Below, in pieces: positions 61,300-64,000 of a stretch of DNA of 64,000 nt. Each line of letters begins with the position of its first letter. The stretch's first letter is position 1. A program made the position numbers and the translations under genes. Location of the stretch: the NCBI GenBank assembly GCA_013339765.2, contig CM023454.1, positions 139,789,942 to 139,853,941 on the forward strand, given 5' to 3'. The notes beneath the pieces were generated by a model. That model was not told the DNA's origin and did no database searches. It was given only the letters and a program-made list of their open reading frames with translations. Source of the DNA: Haemaphysalis longicornis. Taxonomy: Eukaryota > Arthropoda > Arachnida > Ixodida > Ixodidae.

Positions 61300-62880
61300 A
61301 GCGTTTGTCCATAGCAGACACCGTTAGTATCACTTTGACCGGACGGGTACGCTTCAGAAACATTGCCTTGTGTTGTCTGCGGGTGGTTGGTGAAGGAGTT
61401 GTAGCCGAGCAGCGTGGGTGATGAGGGTGTTTGTAGACGTGTAGAATTCAAGAGACTCTTGTTTGCTAATTGTTTGCTAATCGACTGTTCCACTGGTATA
61501 TAGTTACAAGGGGTTGAAAGGTGTCTGTGGGTCATTTGTCTTTTTAGTTTTTTTTGCCTTGGGGTGGGTGCTCGAGGAGGATAGTCTGCTCAATGGTTGA
61601 TAATCGTTCCGCGAGGAGACGGAGGGTGACTTCGGGGGGCCTCCATGATCATGTGAATGATAGATGCCGTGAAGGTTTTCAAACAGTGCACGGCATATTC
61701 GAAGATGCAGGCTGTGATTTGTGTGTTGACAATGTCTTCTACAAGGGCTTGCGTCAGTGGAGTGGGAGCCGTGATTGGCGGGCAGGTGGATTTGGCAGGG
61801 CAGCAGGTTCGGCTTTCACTGCATCCACTCCACTGAAGAGTTCAGCGTGTGGCTCATGCAGCTGTTTGATGAAGTCAAGGAGTGCTTGTGGGACGGGAGA
61901 CGATGTTGGGAGTGCGGAAAAATTGTGCGTGTCGCGTTAGAGGGAGGAACAAGCAGTGCGAAGGCGAGCGGCTACAGTTGACCAGCTTACCTGGTTCTTG
62001 GTGAGATGAGGTTTCTTGTTGTTCGACACGGTTGCACGAAGCGGCGCAGGCAGTCCTTACCGGCTGTGCTGTACGGTTGTGAGCACAGTCTGCACTTGTG
62101 TTGGCACGCAAGGTGCGTAGATGGAGAGGATAGGCTACAGCGTGGACACTTTTAGTTCTGAGTTTGGGGACACATGTCCATGCGATGGCCACGTTCCCCC
62201 ACATGCAGAAACATGCACAGGATTAGCGAAATCGTCGGCAACGGAGGAAGATGCTGCCCGCATTAGCATAGAACAGCACGAGGTGACATTGGAAACTCAG
62301 AAGCACCGAGCGGGTGGGCCCTTGATTCTTGCATGAATAGGGTCCAGTCGTGCAGGGCAGTGTCCGTAATGGTGGCTTCCAAGCAATGGATTACACCGGG
62401 AGGTGCCGGGGGAGGCTTTACGTACGTGGCAAATTCGCATAGAACAGTTTAGAGTTGAAACGTTTGGATGTTGCTGAGACTGATCGCAAGGTCGGGACCG
62501 GGCGTACTTGAAACGGTCACATTTTCAGTCGGTTTGACAAGGAGGATCACTTTTTTTAAAAGTACGGAAAGTCGACCTCACATTTGTAGCAAAATCTTCG
62601 GTCAGGGCTTTGGTGGTCTGCCTAGCGAGGTTGATCCCCGCGCGCATATCACACATACGCGGTTGGCCTGCGTGATTTATCTGCTGGATCCACGGGTCCA
62701 GGTGAATGGTGCGTCCAGTGAGCGGGTGGTATTCCATGTCGGCGATCTAAATTGCGGCTGTGGTTTCGCTTCGCCCATGGTCACACGCGGGAGGCAGCGG
62801 TCGCGGCCTGTTTGCCGTTTCCCGTGGTCAACAATTTCGTGTTTTATGTCACATTTTTCTCACCTAAGTCTCAGATGATG
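61300..62880 (-). pseudogene. LINE-E copy 2 ORF1 (Gag-like, broken)
   Basis: The N-terminal domain near 62540-62740 reads DMRAGINLARQTTKALTEDF. The zinc region near 62040-62200 reads GERGHRMDMCPQ, KCPRCS, ACQHKCRLCSQPYSTAGKDC and LRRF, which follows the knuckle order of copy 1. The rest (61540-62000) is serine/proline-rich. Several frames are used. It lies directly upstream of ORF2 on the same strand. The element's 5' end is near 62990 but not defined. Confidence 0.6.
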
Positions 62881-62989
62881 AACCTAGAAGTCGGGCACTC
62901 GGAAGAAGTGGCATTTAGTCCGCGGTAATGCAGATACAAAGATTAGGAATCATTAAGCGGGAGCCGAAGCGAAGCTGCTCCTGCTGCGT

Positions 62990-63610
62990 CAGTTTCCTGG
63001 TGGCGGATCACCTCTGTGGACTGTTGCGGGGGAAAACCGGCATGTGACGCCAAGGGTTGCAACCTCGATGACAATGCGAAGGACGGCAGTTTAGTAACAG
63101 CGATTCATATCCTTCTGTTCAAAAGGGAGCCGACTAATAAAACTAACAAGCGCGGACTAATAAACTCGTCGTGCGCTGCGCACAAAGCAACGATAATGGG
63201 CCCGTGCCGTACCATACAAATGTAAACACTGGAATTTCCACGGGGGGTTGGGAGTATTTCCTAGTTTTAAGCAGTGCCAGGCTTTGCAAATAAAAGAATA
63301 CATAGGAAAACAACAGCGACGGGACAGAAGCGCGCAACTTTCTGTTGTTTGTACAAAATAACGGCGGTAATGTGCGCCTCACGATTGCACAATTACCACA
63401 AACACGCGCACACGTTTTCGCAGGTCAGACAACATGTTAGATGCGACGCATCTCATTCACTCGCCTTGTCCCTGCATCCATCTGGCGTTGTTGTCGGCGT
63501 TGTCGGCGTCCACCCCTCCCCCATTCTCCTTGCCGTGCCAGCTGCGCTCTCCGCCGCTCACCCCCTCTCCTCTCCGATAACGAACACTGTCTCGCAAGGG
63601 GTATTGAATT
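62990..63610. other. No recognisable gene
   Basis: Short unassigned frames only. The end of LINE-E copy 2 is not sharply marked. Confidence 0.45.
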
Positions 63611-63617
63611 GGATACG

Positions 63618-63675
63618 ATTCGATTGGCTTGGCTTGGCTTGGCTTGGATTGGATTGGAGTGGATTGGATTGGATT
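63618..63675. repeat. Microsatellite (GCTTG)n / (GATTG)n
   Basis: gattcgattggcttggcttg passes into gattggattggagtggattg, all 5-base units. A ctcact-rich run follows at about 63744-63776. Confidence 0.85.
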
Positions 63676-63676
63676 T

Positions 63677-64000
63677 GAACTCTGCCATGCTTCGTATCAC
63701 CTCAGGGTTCCCCTCGGAAAGATGGTGCAACTTTTTTTTACTCATTCACTCCCTCACTCAGATAGTCAGTCACTCACAAATGCCCTCACATTAATCATAC
63801 CATACTACAGCAAACCCGAACTTTCCCCCCCACACACCACATTAGTGGGTGCTATATTGGGAAGCCCTTTTCACAAAGCTAGCGTAGATAGCATGGCATA
63901 GAAGATGGAGTTCTCGCTATTTACAATGCGAATTACGAAAATAAAACAGCTCACAAATTGGCCTTCATAACTAGATGGTTTATTATAAAGTTTACAAAGC
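63677..64000. other. No recognisable feature to window end
   Basis: AT-rich, short frames only. Confidence 0.5.

Overview
This 64 kb window is eukaryotic and consists almost entirely of transposable elements. I found no host protein-coding gene, rRNA or functional tRNA that I could support. The repertoire points to a chelicerate, most probably a hard tick: I-clade non-LTR elements with ORF1 zinc knuckles and EN-RT-RNase H in ORF2, Penelope-like elements (PLEs) with GIY-YIG, short-LTR Ty3/gypsy elements, a Tx1/L1-like LINE, and a short tRNA-derived SINE resembling the tick Ruka type. Species assignment is inference from family resemblance, not from a host gene. Nearly every reading frame carries stops or frameshifts, so this is an old, layered repeat region.

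Layout. 1-6.5 kb: a Ty3/gypsy element (LTR 6076-6493 and gag, minus strand) whose gag is split by an essentially full-length I-like LINE (family I-A copy 1, 53-5389, minus) flanked by a 9-bp target-site duplication (TSD). 6.5-9.3 kb: mostly unrecognised, with one small YVDD reverse-transcriptase fragment. 9.3-11 kb: an endonuclease relic (possibly Helentron-type), a tight 35-bp hairpin and a 5'-truncated LINE RNase H tail. 11-15.7 kb: AT-rich, gene-free, with small repeats and a possible terminal-inverted-repeat (TIR) element. 15.8-18.2 kb: two different gypsy integrase relics, one inside the other. 18.2-21.4 kb: I-A copy 2. 21.4-24.3 kb: a Tx1/L1-like LINE interrupted by a TSD-flanked, inverted PLE-like cassette whose centre is a GC-rich block with four CRE palindromes and a TATA box. 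25.4-29.7 kb: a decayed LINE of a second I-like family (LINE-E). 30.5-35.6 kb: a gypsy element with two 182-bp LTRs, gag-pro-pol, and a LINE fragment inserted in pol. 35.6-40.2 kb: no recognisable gene.

40.2-62.9 kb is the most striking part. It is one LINE-E copy on the minus strand opened by two insertions. The first is an internally deleted gypsy (56973-59459; twin 423-bp LTRs, TSD atat). The second is I-A copy 3 on the plus strand (40994-56613, 13-bp TSD). I-A copy 3 itself contains a 213-bp MITE, three minus-strand CR1/L2-like LINEs (called X, B and C), and inside LINE-C a head-to-head pair of PLEs bounded by a shared 11-bp TSD. One of those PLEs contains a SINE with a perfect 17-bp TSD. 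Insertions are therefore nested five deep, and their order in time can be read from the sequence: LINE-E, then I-A copy 3, then LINE-C, then the PLE pair, then the SINE.

The genes do not form a pathway. They are the replication and integration enzymes of unrelated elements (reverse transcriptase, RNase H, apurinic-type endonuclease, GIY-YIG endonuclease, integrase, Gag). Most or all are inactive as they stand. Boundaries given without a TSD are accurate to perhaps 5-30 bases.
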